Source of the DNA: Candidatus Methanolliviera sp. GoM_asphalt | Lineage (GTDB): Archaea; Halobacteriota; Methanoliparia; Methanoliparales; Methanoliparaceae | Length of the DNA: 11,579 nt | Assembly: GCA_902158745.1 (NCBI GenBank) | Contig: CABGHH010000036.1 | Span: forward strand, 1-11,579 | Direction: 5' to 3' | Part shown: positions 1-7,427 of the stretch, piece by piece | How the letters are laid out: each line of letters opens with the position of its first letter | Numbering within the stretch: the stretch's first letter is position 1 | Notes under the pieces: model-generated | Databases searched by the model: none | Seen by the model: the letters and a program-made list of their open reading frames with translations, nothing else | What the model was told of the DNA's origin: nothing | Program-made: the position numbers and the translations under genes

Positions 1-387
1 ACGATGGAGGATATTCCTACCCTTCCGACGTGGCTCTCTCCTACCCAGATAAGGATAATACCGGTTAATGAAGGAGACCTCGATTATGCGGAGGAGATCT
101 ACGAGAAGATCAAGATGAGCGGTATAAGGGGAGACATAGACGATAGAGATGAAACCTTAGGGAGAAAGATAAGGGATGCGGAGATGGAATGGATACCTTA
201 CATAGCTGTGATAGGAGATAGAGAGAAGAAGAACAGGAATCTAAGTGTCACGATGAGAAAAAAGAAAGAGAGAGAACAGATAAATATCGGAGATCTTTTG
301 AGGATCATAAAGAGTGAGACAGAAGATCTACCGATGAAGCGGCTATCTCTGCCATATAGATTGTCTATGAGGGCTAAATTCGTATGA
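1..387 (+). CDS. thrS: Threonyl-tRNA synthetase, archaeal type, C-terminal anticodon-binding domain (5' truncated by window)
   Basis: ThrRS charges tRNA-Thr with threonine in the cytoplasm. Only the last ~129 codons are present. The frame is open to base 1, so the ATG at base 4 is an internal Met and not the start. What is seen is the class IIa anticodon-binding domain: LPTWLSPTQIRIIPV, then the conserved DDRDETLGRKIRDAEMEWIPY block, and the typical C-terminal end (LPYRLSMRAKFV). The catalytic core and the archaeal editing domain lie upstream of the window. The stop codon overlaps the secF start (ATGA, 4 bases), so the two are probably translationally coupled. Family assignment is secure from the domain signature. 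The full length and the state of the N-terminal part cannot be judged here. Confidence 0.95.
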   Translation, partial: TMEDIPTLPTWLSPTQIRIIPVNEGDLDYAEEIYEKIKMSGIRGDIDDRDETLGRKIRDAEMEWIPYIAVIGDREKKNRNLSVTMRKKKEREQINIGDLLRIIKSETEDLPMKRLSLPYRLSMRAKFV

Positions 388-1253
388 AGGAATTAGATCT
401 CTATAACATGCCAAGAAAGAAGATGATCGGGATACCTCTGGTAATCCTTATCGTCTGTATAGGAATCCTCTGCTTCTCTTACGCGTCAAACGGAAGCCCT
501 GTCAAATTGGGATACGATTTTACCGGTGGAACTGCTGTTTCCGTTCCTTCTTCAAAAGCTGTGGAAGAGATGGAGCAAAACTACCAGAAATATGACCTGC
601 TATTCGTGCGAGAGATCGGTTCGAGAACGATGCTCCAGTTTGGCCCCATGAGCTCTGATGAAAATAGTCAGCTCAAAGAAGAGATAACAGGGGAGTACGG
701 GGAGGATGTTATGTTCAGCCATACAGGTGCCGCTTTCGGCAGAGACCTTCAACGTTGGGCCGAGATAGCGGTCTTGATAGCTTTTGCTCTAATGGCGACG
801 ATTGTATTCATCGTATTTAGAAACCCCTTACCCTCATTCATCATCGTATTCTGTGCGGCAGCAGATATAATCATAGCAATGGCGATGATGAACGTCTTTG
901 GGATAGAACTGAGTCTTGGAACGGTCGCCGCCCTTCTGATGTTAATCGGTTATTCCGTCGATACGGATATACTCCTCACGAACAAGGTATTGAAGGAGAG
1001 AAAACATTCCAAAGAAGACTTCAAGAGGATATTTAAGACGGGCTACACGATGACGACGACGAGTTTAGCGGCAATAGTTGTCATGTTCCTTGTCTCGACA
1101 TTCTCTTATCTCTTCACGTCTTATACACAGATATCAATATTAAGGGAGATCTCTGCGGTATTGATATTCGGTCTGGTGGCAGATCTCTGGAATACCTGGC
1201 TCTTTAACGTAGGCATGCTAAAATCATATATCGAGAAGAGGGGGACAAGATGA
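384..1253 (+). CDS. secF: Protein-export membrane protein SecF
   Basis: SecF is a subunit of the SecDF complex (RND superfamily), which assists late steps of Sec-dependent protein translocation and is thought to use the ion gradient. The 289 residues show the expected plan: TM1 at about 14-33, an external P1-like domain with the conserved YDFTGGT motif (44-50), and then five further membrane segments (about 124-145, 149-171, 175-198, 221-243, 250-275). The signature in TM4 is GYSVDTDILLTNKVLKERK (189-207), with Asp193 and Asp195. Length is normal for archaeal SecF. The ATG at 384 overlaps the thrS stop by 4 bases and has a GAGGG ribosome-binding match about 12 bases upstream. A second in-frame ATG at 408 is possible. 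The 3' end overlaps secD by 4 bases. Confidence 0.96.
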   Translation: MKELDLYNMPRKKMIGIPLVILIVCIGILCFSYASNGSPVKLGYDFTGGTAVSVPSSKAVEEMEQNYQKYDLLFVREIGSRTMLQFGPMSSDENSQLKEEITGEYGEDVMFSHTGAAFGRDLQRWAEIAVLIAFALMATIVFIVFRNPLPSFIIVFCAAADIIIAMAMMNVFGIELSLGTVAALLMLIGYSVDTDILLTNKVLKERKHSKEDFKRIFKTGYTMTTTSLAAIVVMFLVSTFSYLFTSYTQISILREISAVLIFGLVADLWNTWLFNVGMLKSYIEKRGTR

Positions 1254-2770
1254 GGGATCTATTCAAGAACGTAAGATTCTGGCTGCTGATAATACTCGTC
1301 ATACTCTCCATCTGCCTCATACATCCAAGCATCTCGGACGGGAAATTTAAGACGAACTTAAATTTTGGTCTTGATTTGAGTGGTGGCTCTTATCTAAGAA
1401 TGAAACCAGATGCGATGATCATAGGCGTGGATCTCCCAACATCAAAGGAAGAATCGGTCGCAGATTACCTCGAGAAGAAGCTGGATACGACGGTTACTCC
1501 GGTATATTACGGTGGAGAAGAGAGATACGAAGTGAGAAAGATCGTAGAGAGAGAGAAACTCGAAGAGATTCTGGGAAAGAAGGGTGGTCATCTGACCTAT
1601 TATGAACTCGGGATAACCAAAGAAACATTGGATCAGACGAAGCGCATTTTAGAAGATAAATTGAATATGCTCGGGGTGAAAGACATCGTAGTCAGAACGA
1701 TGGGGGACAAATATATAGTGGTGGATCTGGCAGGTGTGAATTTATCCGACGCTGAAAGGATCGTCTCTTCCCCCGGTGTATTCGAGCTGAGAATCGAGAC
1801 AGAGGGGGAAGAGACGAAGCATATCCTCTATGGGGATGACATTGTGAGCGTTGACCCGATGCCCACAAGAACGGGATACGGAGATAATGCGCCGTGGGGC
1901 GCCGGATTTACGTTGAGCGAGAAGGGAGCAGATAAGTTTAGAGATGCCGCATTGAGATACGGCGCCGTGGACGCTCCGGAAAGACATCCCATATCCATGC
2001 TTCTCGATGGAAAGGATATCGGATTTTCTGCACCTCTCTCTCCAGAACTGGCATCCGGCCTGAGGGAGAAGAAATCGTACGGGTTGGTCGCACAGACCGG
2101 AATTGGAGAAGAGGGAAAGAAAAGGGCAGAAGATCTGATAATACATTTAAGCGCCGGAGCATTGCCCGTGAGACTCTCGATAGATATGTCTGGGCAGGTT
2201 CCCGCAACGCTCGGAGAGCAGTTCAAGAAGCAGATCGGTTTGATGATCGTGCTCGCTCTGATCGCGGTCTCACTGATAACCGGATATAGATATAAACGCC
2301 ACGAGATCGTATTACCTATGTTGATAACCACTTTTTCCGAGGTGATAATCATACTCGGTTTTGCCAGTATGCCCCGGATAGGATGGCAACTCGATATACC
2401 GAGCTTAGCAGGTATTATAGCGGTTATTGGAACCGGAATAGACCAAATGATCGTGATAACCGATGAAGTTATCAAATCAGAGACGCCTACGGGGTCAAAA
2501 ACCAAAAAGAAAACCAAAAAGATTAATGCACCGAAGAGAGAGGTTGTTCGATCACGCAAGGGGTATGAGAGGGGATTGTCAAACGCGTTTAAGATAATAG
2601 TGGTATCTGCCGCAACGACAATATTTGCCATGGCACCCCTCTTATTTATGGGGCTTGGAAAGCTCAGCGGATTTGCCTTGACAACGATCGTTGGGGTTTT
2701 AATCGGAATTTTGGTCACGAGACCTGCTTACGGAGAGATCATAAAAGAGACGATGGCATCGGGAAGATGA
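1250..2770 (+). CDS. secD: Protein-export membrane protein SecD
   Basis: SecD partners SecF in the auxiliary SecDF translocase. The 506 residues contain TM1 (about 8-27), the NFGLDLSGGSYLRMKP motif (38-53), a long extracytoplasmic region (about 54-325) and five membrane segments (about 327-345, 353-372, 384-406, 447-466, 472-492). The conserved GTGIDQMIVITDE stretch (394-406, Asp398) is the family's transport-associated motif in TM4. The start is well placed: GAGGGG lies 6-12 bases upstream, and the ATG overlaps the secF stop by 4 bases. The cytosolic loop between TM4 and TM5 is long and very lysine-rich (about residues 409-438, including KTKKKTKK). I do not recall such a loop as a constant of the family. 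A long antisense reading frame inside this gene is treated as a shadow. Confidence 0.96.
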   Translation: MRDLFKNVRFWLLIILVILSICLIHPSISDGKFKTNLNFGLDLSGGSYLRMKPDAMIIGVDLPTSKEESVADYLEKKLDTTVTPVYYGGEERYEVRKIVEREKLEEILGKKGGHLTYYELGITKETLDQTKRILEDKLNMLGVKDIVVRTMGDKYIVVDLAGVNLSDAERIVSSPGVFELRIETEGEETKHILYGDDIVSVDPMPTRTGYGDNAPWGAGFTLSEKGADKFRDAALRYGAVDAPERHPISMLLDGKDIGFSAPLSPELASGLREKKSYGLVAQTGIGEEGKKRAEDLIIHLSAGALPVRLSIDMSGQVPATLGEQFKKQIGLMIVLALIAVSLITGYRYKRHEIVLPMLITTFSEVIIILGFASMPRIGWQLDIPSLAGIIAVIGTGIDQMIVITDEVIKSETPTGSKTKKKTKKINAPKREVVRSRKGYERGLSNAFKIIVVSAATTIFAMAPLLFMGLGKLSGFALTTIVGVLIGILVTRPAYGEIIKETMASGR

Positions 2771-2775
2771 TCGCA

Positions 2776-2792
2776 AAAAATCAGAGATTTTT
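2776..2792 (+). repeat. AT-rich hairpin at the secD-mmp14 junction
   Basis: A perfect 7-bp inverted repeat (AAAAATC, loop AGA, GATTTTT) fills most of the 24-base gap between the secD stop and the mmp14 start and ends 2 bases before the ATG. It has the outline of an oligo-T hairpin terminator or of a structure that masks the mmp14 start, but the stem has only one G-C pair and would be weak in a warm-growing cell. Its role is unproven. It may partly uncouple mmp14 from secD, since mmp14 lacks a good ribosome-binding match. Confidence 0.4.
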
Positions 2793-2794
2793 AA

Positions 2795-4324
2795 ATGATG
2801 TTCAATAGATTTCTAGGAAGATCTGCGTTAAAACCGAGAATTGCCAAGAGCAGAAGGATAGATCTATTACGACTTAAAGGGAATCTGCAAACAGGATCTG
2901 CATTGCGGAGCGGATCCAAAGATACATATTATATAGTGGCATCCGTCGAGGTTGGAAATACGACTACGAAGTGCATTCTAACCGCAACCAACTTGAGGGA
3001 GGGTAAGGCATATATCATAAATAAGAAGGTAAAGATGACGAGGGACGTCAGACCCCCTAAGCATGGAGAAGAGGTCTTTGGAAGAACGTTGGATGGAGTC
3101 CCCCTCACGAGAGAATCCGTCTCGGAGTTGGTGAGAAACACACTCCTTGAGGCACATAAAGAATCTGATCTAAACATAAAGAGAGATTTAAACTTTGCTG
3201 TTAGATCAACGGGCGTAGTTGCCGGATTTGACTCCCCCGATGATGTTGGAACTTTTGTTTTAGCTTTGGCAGATGGTTGTCTGTCTGCTGGTGTCCCAAC
3301 GAGAAATATGACGCCTGCTATTAGTATAGATGGGTTGCCAAAGAATATTAGAAAATTTAGCCTTCTTGAGAAGGTATATTTCGATGGCGGCGTCGGTGGG
3401 GTTACTCCGCCTTTTGGTTCCACAGGTGTTGAGATCGTCGCAAATGAGATGGAAGGAGAGTTGGCAACGGTTGGAATCAAGGAAGGGGCTAAATGGGCAG
3501 GCGTAGACTTTAGAAATCCTTGCCTTTCTATGGATTTTGGGACGACGCTCGACGGCAGGATAACAGATGATGGTATTCCATATGCAAAGACCATCGGAAA
3601 TTTTTGTGGACTTGCAGGCGCTATACCAGATAACATCGTTAAAGGGGCTCTTGAGGAAGATAATATTACCGCACTGGATCTCTTCAAAGAGAAGAATCAA
3701 GGATTTTCTAAACGGAAAAAATCCAAAGGATTTTTTAGTGGTCGCACGAGAAGAGAGGCAAGTATAGAAAACTATACGGAGAAGATTCACGATATGATAA
3801 GGATAGAAAAAGTCCCTCTCGACAGAAAGAAGTATGGTTATATACCGGTTAATCCCAAAGTGGCTGAAGATATCGGTGTCACGTTGATAGGATGCGACGT
3901 GGGAGAGAACGGAGATAGACTAAACGAGTTGAGAGAGATAGGCAGAGAGATAATGGAGAAGGATGGTCTTGAGATGCTCTCTTCTACGATAGACGTGGTC
4001 TGTGCGGTGATGGTGGAGAGACTACTTAAGGTAGCACTTAAAGAGGGTTTGATAAGCGATAAAACAGCGATAGGACTTACCGGAAGGGCCGCAATAACGG
4101 GAAATAAACCTTCGTTGACATTAGAGCTAATTGAAGGGCTAAATTTATATAGTAGCCCTGAAGAAAACGTGGTTTTTGTAGATGATGGTCTGGCGAGGGG
4201 AGCAGCCGCGATGGCAAGATGTATGAACTCCTTGGGGAACCCAAAAAACCCGATAGGGGGAGTGAGGGGAAAAAAATGTGTCCTTAGCGAGAGGATAAAA
4301 CGCCAACAGAGAAAGGAGGGATGA
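2795..4324 (+). CDS. Methanogenesis marker protein 14 (ASKHA-like protein of unknown function)
   Basis: This belongs to the methanogenesis marker 14 family (Mmp14, DUF2114-type from memory), known as near-exclusive to methanogenic archaea and some relatives. The biochemical role is not established. The 509 residues show two ASKHA-type (actin/hexokinase/acetate kinase fold) nucleotide-phosphate motifs: SVEVGNTTTK (50-59) and LSMDFGTTLDGRI (244-256). Other highly conserved blocks are KMTRDVRPPKHGEEVFGRTL (80-99), DGGVGGVTPPFGSTGVE (197-213) and GLTGRAAITGNKP (427-439). The C-terminal part has RGAAAMARCMNSLGNPKNP (468-486). This resembles activase proteins that use ATP to remodel a cofactor enzyme, which is inference only. 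A Lys/Arg-rich stretch (about 300-322) looks like a loop insertion. ATGs at 2795 and 2798 are both possible starts, and neither has a strong Shine-Dalgarno. The CBS gene follows after 1 base. Confidence 0.9.
   Translation: MMFNRFLGRSALKPRIAKSRRIDLLRLKGNLQTGSALRSGSKDTYYIVASVEVGNTTTKCILTATNLREGKAYIINKKVKMTRDVRPPKHGEEVFGRTLDGVPLTRESVSELVRNTLLEAHKESDLNIKRDLNFAVRSTGVVAGFDSPDDVGTFVLALADGCLSAGVPTRNMTPAISIDGLPKNIRKFSLLEKVYFDGGVGGVTPPFGSTGVEIVANEMEGELATVGIKEGAKWAGVDFRNPCLSMDFGTTLDGRITDDGIPYAKTIGNFCGLAGAIPDNIVKGALEEDNITALDLFKEKNQGFSKRKKSKGFFSGRTRREASIENYTEKIHDMIRIEKVPLDRKKYGYIPVNPKVAEDIGVTLIGCDVGENGDRLNELREIGREIMEKDGLEMLSSTIDVVCAVMVERLLKVALKEGLISDKTAIGLTGRAAITGNKPSLTLELIEGLNLYSSPEENVVFVDDGLARGAAAMARCMNSLGNPKNPIGGVRGKKCVLSERIKRQQRKEG
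3701..3736 (+). repeat. Palindromic A6/T6 repeat cluster inside mmp14
   Basis: Within the lysine-rich stretch of mmp14 lies a perfect 9-bp inverted repeat: AAAAAATCC (3716-3724), loop AAA, GGATTTTTT (3728-3736). A second GGATTTT at 3701-3707 could pair with the same central AAAATCC, so two mutually exclusive hairpins can be drawn. The sequence encodes about residues 303-315 in frame and shares the AAAAATC/GATTTTT core with the hairpin at the secD-mmp14 junction. Its function is unknown. It may be only a by-product of AT-rich Lys and Phe codons. Confidence 0.45.
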
Positions 4325-4325
4325 T

Positions 4326-5558
4326 ATGGACGATGTTATAATAGTTGATGGGTCAAGATATTCCATAGAGAAGGCGAGAGAGGAATTCAAAAAGAATAGA
4401 GATCTGAGGATTTTATATCCAGTAAATCCGGAATTTTTTTCGGTGGAGCTATTCGACGACGTAGAGAAGATGGACGATATCTTAAGGGAAGAGATGGAAT
4501 ATATAAAGGGAGAAATATCGAGCGAGATAGATCGTAAGAATCTGTTCGTCTTTTATGGCACGGCAGAAGACGTATTGAGCTACGTGAAGAGAAAAAACGT
4601 CAATAAAATAAGATTATTTATAACAAACCAAGTTGATAAATTTAATAAAATAGATTTTACCGAGATCATAAACAATTCCGAAATTCCAGTCGAGGTTGAG
4701 AGAGGGACGATACTGCCAGAAGATGTGAGGATCTGGGATATCGTCGTGAAAAACGTCATCAGCGTGGATGTGCCAGGGACAAGGGATGATCTGCTGAAGA
4801 CACTCAAAGAAAACAAGATATCGGGGGTTCCGGTAATCAGAGATGGACACCTCGTGGGGATAGCTACGAGAACGGATATTTTAAAGAATTTAGAGGAAGA
4901 CCAGGTGGCTATGCTCATGACGAGAAATCCAATCACCATATCTCCCCATTCAAGTGTGATAGAAGCAGCTAAGGTCTTATTGGAGAAGAAGGTAAGAAGA
5001 TTGCCGGTGGTCCTGGATACCGTCTTGATAGGCATAGTGACCGTTTCGGACATAATAAGGTGCATCGCAAACCTTGGGATAGAGGAGGAGATCAGAGATT
5101 ATGTCAACGAGGAGATCACTCCCGTGTGGGAAAATACCCCTCTGCCCGTCGTCACCCGGATAATGGATCTCGCGAAGAGGAAGGCGCTTCCCGTTCTTGA
5201 TGACGCAGGCCAACTTACAGGCATCATCACCGACGAGGATATAATAAGGGTTAGCAAAATAGAAGATTATATTGAAGTTTTTGCCGATTCTCCGGGATAT
5301 GACAACGACGAATGGACGTGGGAATGTGTTAGAAACGTTGAAAGTCACTATTACGGCGTATCCAAGATTGAACAACCGATGATACCGGTCAAGAATATCA
5401 TGGCAAGAGACGTTGTAAAAGTCAGCAACACTTCAAAGGCGAGCGGATGCGCGCTTAGGATGGTAAGAAACAGGATAGACCAGCTCCCTGTTGTCTCGGC
5501 AAAAGATGAGCTTATAGGAATGCTCCATGACAGAGATTTGATGAAGGTATTGCTTTAG
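4326..5558 (+). CDS. Four-CBS-domain protein with a novel N-terminal domain
   Basis: CBS domain pairs (Bateman modules) bind adenosine ligands such as AMP, ATP or SAM and gate partner proteins. The 410-residue soluble protein has four CBS motifs: about 138-188 (ISGVPVIRDGHLVGIATRTDI), 194-246 (VRRLPVVLDTVLIGIVTVSD), 256-310 (KALPVLDDAGQLTGIITDED) and 354-410 (IDQLPVVSAKDELIGMLHDR). These make two Bateman modules, joined by an acidic/aromatic linker (about 311-353). The first ~135 residues are an alpha/beta-looking domain that I do not recognise. The start has the best ribosome-binding site of the window (AAGGAGGG, 5 bases before the ATG) and comes 1 base after the mmp14 stop, so the two are probably coupled. 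A role as a nucleotide-level sensor for the neighbouring Mmp14 function is inference. It has no membrane segments or catalytic domain. Confidence 0.9.
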   Translation: MDDVIIVDGSRYSIEKAREEFKKNRDLRILYPVNPEFFSVELFDDVEKMDDILREEMEYIKGEISSEIDRKNLFVFYGTAEDVLSYVKRKNVNKIRLFITNQVDKFNKIDFTEIINNSEIPVEVERGTILPEDVRIWDIVVKNVISVDVPGTRDDLLKTLKENKISGVPVIRDGHLVGIATRTDILKNLEEDQVAMLMTRNPITISPHSSVIEAAKVLLEKKVRRLPVVLDTVLIGIVTVSDIIRCIANLGIEEEIRDYVNEEITPVWENTPLPVVTRIMDLAKRKALPVLDDAGQLTGIITDEDIIRVSKIEDYIEVFADSPGYDNDEWTWECVRNVESHYYGVSKIEQPMIPVKNIMARDVVKVSNTSKASGCALRMVRNRIDQLPVVSAKDELIGMLHDRDLMKVLL

Positions 5559-5584
5559 ATTAGTGGATGAGGGGAAAAGATGAT

Positions 5585-6208
5585 ATGAGCAAAGAGGGAA
5601 AGGAAAAACTGATCGAGATAGCAAAGGAACTTAAGGAACACCTTCCCTTTACCACTTTTGGAGCATTCACGGGAATCCTTGTTATGGCAATGATCATATT
5701 CGCTGAAGTTCCCTCTGAGATCTCGTACAAAGCCTTTTACACCTTACATCCGATCCACGTGGTATTGAGTGCAATAGTAACCACGTCCATGTATAAGGAA
5801 CACAATTTGGCAAAGAGTAGTATTTTGAAGATAATCCTGATCGGTTATATCGGATCGGTCGGCATAGCCACACTGAGCGATTCCATAATCCCATATATAG
5901 GGGAAACCTTACTTTGTCTGCCCAATCCAGGGATCCATATAGGTTTCATTGAAAAATGGTGGCTTGTAAACCCGTTGGCATTTCTTGGTATCGCGATCGG
6001 TTATCTGAGACCCACCACCAAGTTTCCACACGCAGGGCACGTCTTGATAAGTACATATGCATCTCTATTCCATATAACAATGGCATTGGGTGCAACGATC
6101 GACTGGATTTTATTTCTCCCAATCTTTCTGTTTTTATTCCTTGCGGTCTGGATTCCTTGCTGTGGGAGCGATATAATATTTCCCCTCTTATTCTCAAGAA
6201 AGGATTGA
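5585..6208 (+). CDS. Conserved-looking polytopic membrane protein with intramembrane His/Asp residues
   Basis: The function is not recognised. The 207-residue product has about five to six hydrophobic segments after a charged N-terminus. Counting from the ATG at 5567, which adds 6 residues, polar residues sit in or beside the membrane parts: His61 and His64 (TLHPIHVV), Asp105, His155 and His158 (FPHAGHVLIS), His169, Asp179 and a terminal PCCGSD (197-202). Such a spread suggests a metal- or haem-binding membrane protein or a transporter (inference). The ATG at 5585 is preferred because GAGGGG lies about 10 bases upstream, while the in-frame ATG at 5567 has no good site. It starts 26 bases after the CBS gene and appears to be the last gene of the thrS-secFD-mmp14 unit. 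Confidence 0.75.
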   Translation: MSKEGKEKLIEIAKELKEHLPFTTFGAFTGILVMAMIIFAEVPSEISYKAFYTLHPIHVVLSAIVTTSMYKEHNLAKSSILKIILIGYIGSVGIATLSDSIIPYIGETLLCLPNPGIHIGFIEKWWLVNPLAFLGIAIGYLRPTTKFPHAGHVLISTYASLFHITMALGATIDWILFLPIFLFLFLAVWIPCCGSDIIFPLLFSRKD

Positions 6209-6230
6209 TTAATCTTCAGATTTTCGATAG

Positions 6231-6248
6231 TTTAAAATATTATAAAAG
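6231..6248 (+). promoter_or_regulatory. Probable TATA region upstream of the seven-helix protein gene
   Basis: The AT-rich run TTTAAAATATTATAAAAG lies 38-55 bases before the ATG at 6286. Archaeal transcription usually starts about 25 bases downstream of TATA, which would give a short leader holding the GAGGA ribosome-binding site at 6276-6280. A second TATA-like run (6264-6270) is too close to the start codon to fit that site. The position in a 77-base gap supports a new transcription unit. Confidence 0.5.
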
Positions 6249-6285
6249 TAGTAAACATTCTGGTATATAATACACGAGGATAAAA

Positions 6286-6993
6286 ATGTTTCAGACTCTA
6301 TCATTCTTTGCAGGCTCGCTCGTTGCTGGCATCGTTTTTTTACTGATATTTGCCCGTCTAATTCGTAAAAAAGAGAACATAGACGCACTTCTCATATCAC
6401 TCTTTGCCTTATTTGAGGGGATGGCATATCTGATGATTACTGGTGGAGTCACAGCCAATTACCTGGGCTTTGGAAGTATAAATGCCATGGTATCCTTTCA
6501 GCAGGTATCAAATCTTCTCGGCGGAATATCAACGCTCTTCCTCTTCCTATTCTCACTATCGATATCAACCGACCGCATGAAAAACCCGCTGATAACGGTT
6601 GCACCCACCGCGGTGATCGTGGCGTACATCTTTGCGATATGTTATCTCCCTTGGAATCCCGTGCCAATCGAGGGCACGTTGGTTAAGGCAGTCTCCGAAC
6701 CGATGGTTACAGTAACGCTACTTACCCGATTGCCACTCCTTCTATGTGTGATAGGAATCTTTGCCTATCATCTGGCAAAGTCACCTGCGAGCTACAGAAA
6801 GGTTAGACTATCATTGTTGCTTCTCATCATCGGCGTAAGTTTATTCACTTTATTCACCGGCGTTATAGAAGCGACCGGATTACTGCCAGGATTCGCCTGG
6901 CTGTGGTATCTGGTGATCGCTCTCTCCGCGATCATCATCTATTGGGGGTTCGATATACCGAGACGCTTACTCGATAGATTGCCAGAATTTTAA
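6286..6993 (+). CDS. Seven-transmembrane protein of unknown function
   Basis: The 235-residue protein has seven clear hydrophobic segments (about 5-25, 33-52, 75-95, 103-121, 143-163, 175-196 and 203-221) separated by short loops. It ends with a short basic tail containing FDIPRRLLDRLPEF. This plan resembles the seven-helix sensor modules found at the N-terminus of many archaeal histidine kinases, but no kinase, PAS or HAMP part follows. It could therefore be a stand-alone sensor, or simply an orphan integral membrane protein. I see no catalytic motif. The start is well supported by GAGGATAAAA directly before the ATG. It is followed after 9 bases by a small charged protein gene that probably shares its transcript. 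Confidence 0.75.
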   Translation: MFQTLSFFAGSLVAGIVFLLIFARLIRKKENIDALLISLFALFEGMAYLMITGGVTANYLGFGSINAMVSFQQVSNLLGGISTLFLFLFSLSISTDRMKNPLITVAPTAVIVAYIFAICYLPWNPVPIEGTLVKAVSEPMVTVTLLTRLPLLLCVIGIFAYHLAKSPASYRKVRLSLLLLIIGVSLFTLFTGVIEATGLLPGFAWLWYLVIALSAIIIYWGFDIPRRLLDRLPEF

Positions 6994-7002
6994 AGGGATA
7001 GA

Positions 7003-7380
7003 ATGAATATCGATGATATCAAGAAGTTGGATAATCTCACCTTATTGAAGATTGGGCTATCTGCGACAGAGATGTTGAAAAAAGAATCAACAAGAAAACG
7101 GCACAGATCAACAGAAGAAGATTACGACGAGATAATAGAGACCTGCTATCGAGAATTGTCTAAAAGGCGAGAAGGAGAGAAGAATAAATTTAGAAGGCAT
7201 ATAATTAATTTATCTTATAAGAAGCTGATGGAGATGGTGAGGGAATATGTGGTGGATAATCCAAAGGTATCGTCTGAGTGTTACAATGAGATCTTATGGA
7301 GGAGAAGACTGGATGAACTCAGAGGTCATGTGGAGATAAAAACGGCCCTTCAGAAGCTGGAGGAAATCCTCTCCGGTTAA
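7003..7380 (+). CDS. Small charged helical protein, hypothetical
   Basis: This is a 125-residue soluble protein with no family that I recognise. It is strongly charged, dominated by Lys, Arg and Glu, and predicted by eye to be almost all alpha-helical. There are several helix-length blocks (residues about 4-25, 38-60, 66-85, 89-105 and 108-124) and a tryptophan in ILWRRRLDELR. It has no cysteine pairs, signal peptide or membrane segment. The ATG follows AGGGAT by a few bases and lies 9 bases after the seven-helix protein gene, so the two are probably co-transcribed. A cytoplasmic partner or adaptor role for that membrane protein is inference. Confidence 0.7.
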   Translation: MNIDDIKKLDNLTLLKIGLSATEMLKKESTRKRHRSTEEDYDEIIETCYRELSKRREGEKNKFRRHIINLSYKKLMEMVREYVVDNPKVSSECYNEILWRRRLDELRGHVEIKTALQKLEEILSG

Positions 7381-7427
7381 TTTCCGATTAAAACGCGGCC
7401 GTTCTTATCCCAATATCCCCTATCAAG

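Noticed and set aside
1828..2718. Long minus-strand reading frame (296 codons) inside secD
   Set aside because: It lies fully antisense to a gene with clear SecD motifs and has no recognisable domain. Its length is explained by the purine-rich codon bias of the plus strand.
2929..3790. Two overlapping minus-strand frames inside mmp14
   Set aside because: Both are antisense to a strongly conserved gene, have low-complexity composition, and show no ribosome-binding site or family signature.
4580..5065. Minus-strand 161-codon frame inside the CBS gene
   Set aside because: It is a shadow of CBS repeats in the coding strand and has no independent signal.
5956..6270. Plus-strand 104-codon frame overlapping the end of the membrane protein
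   Set aside because: It is out of frame with a protein of clear transmembrane plan, and its own sequence has no domain.
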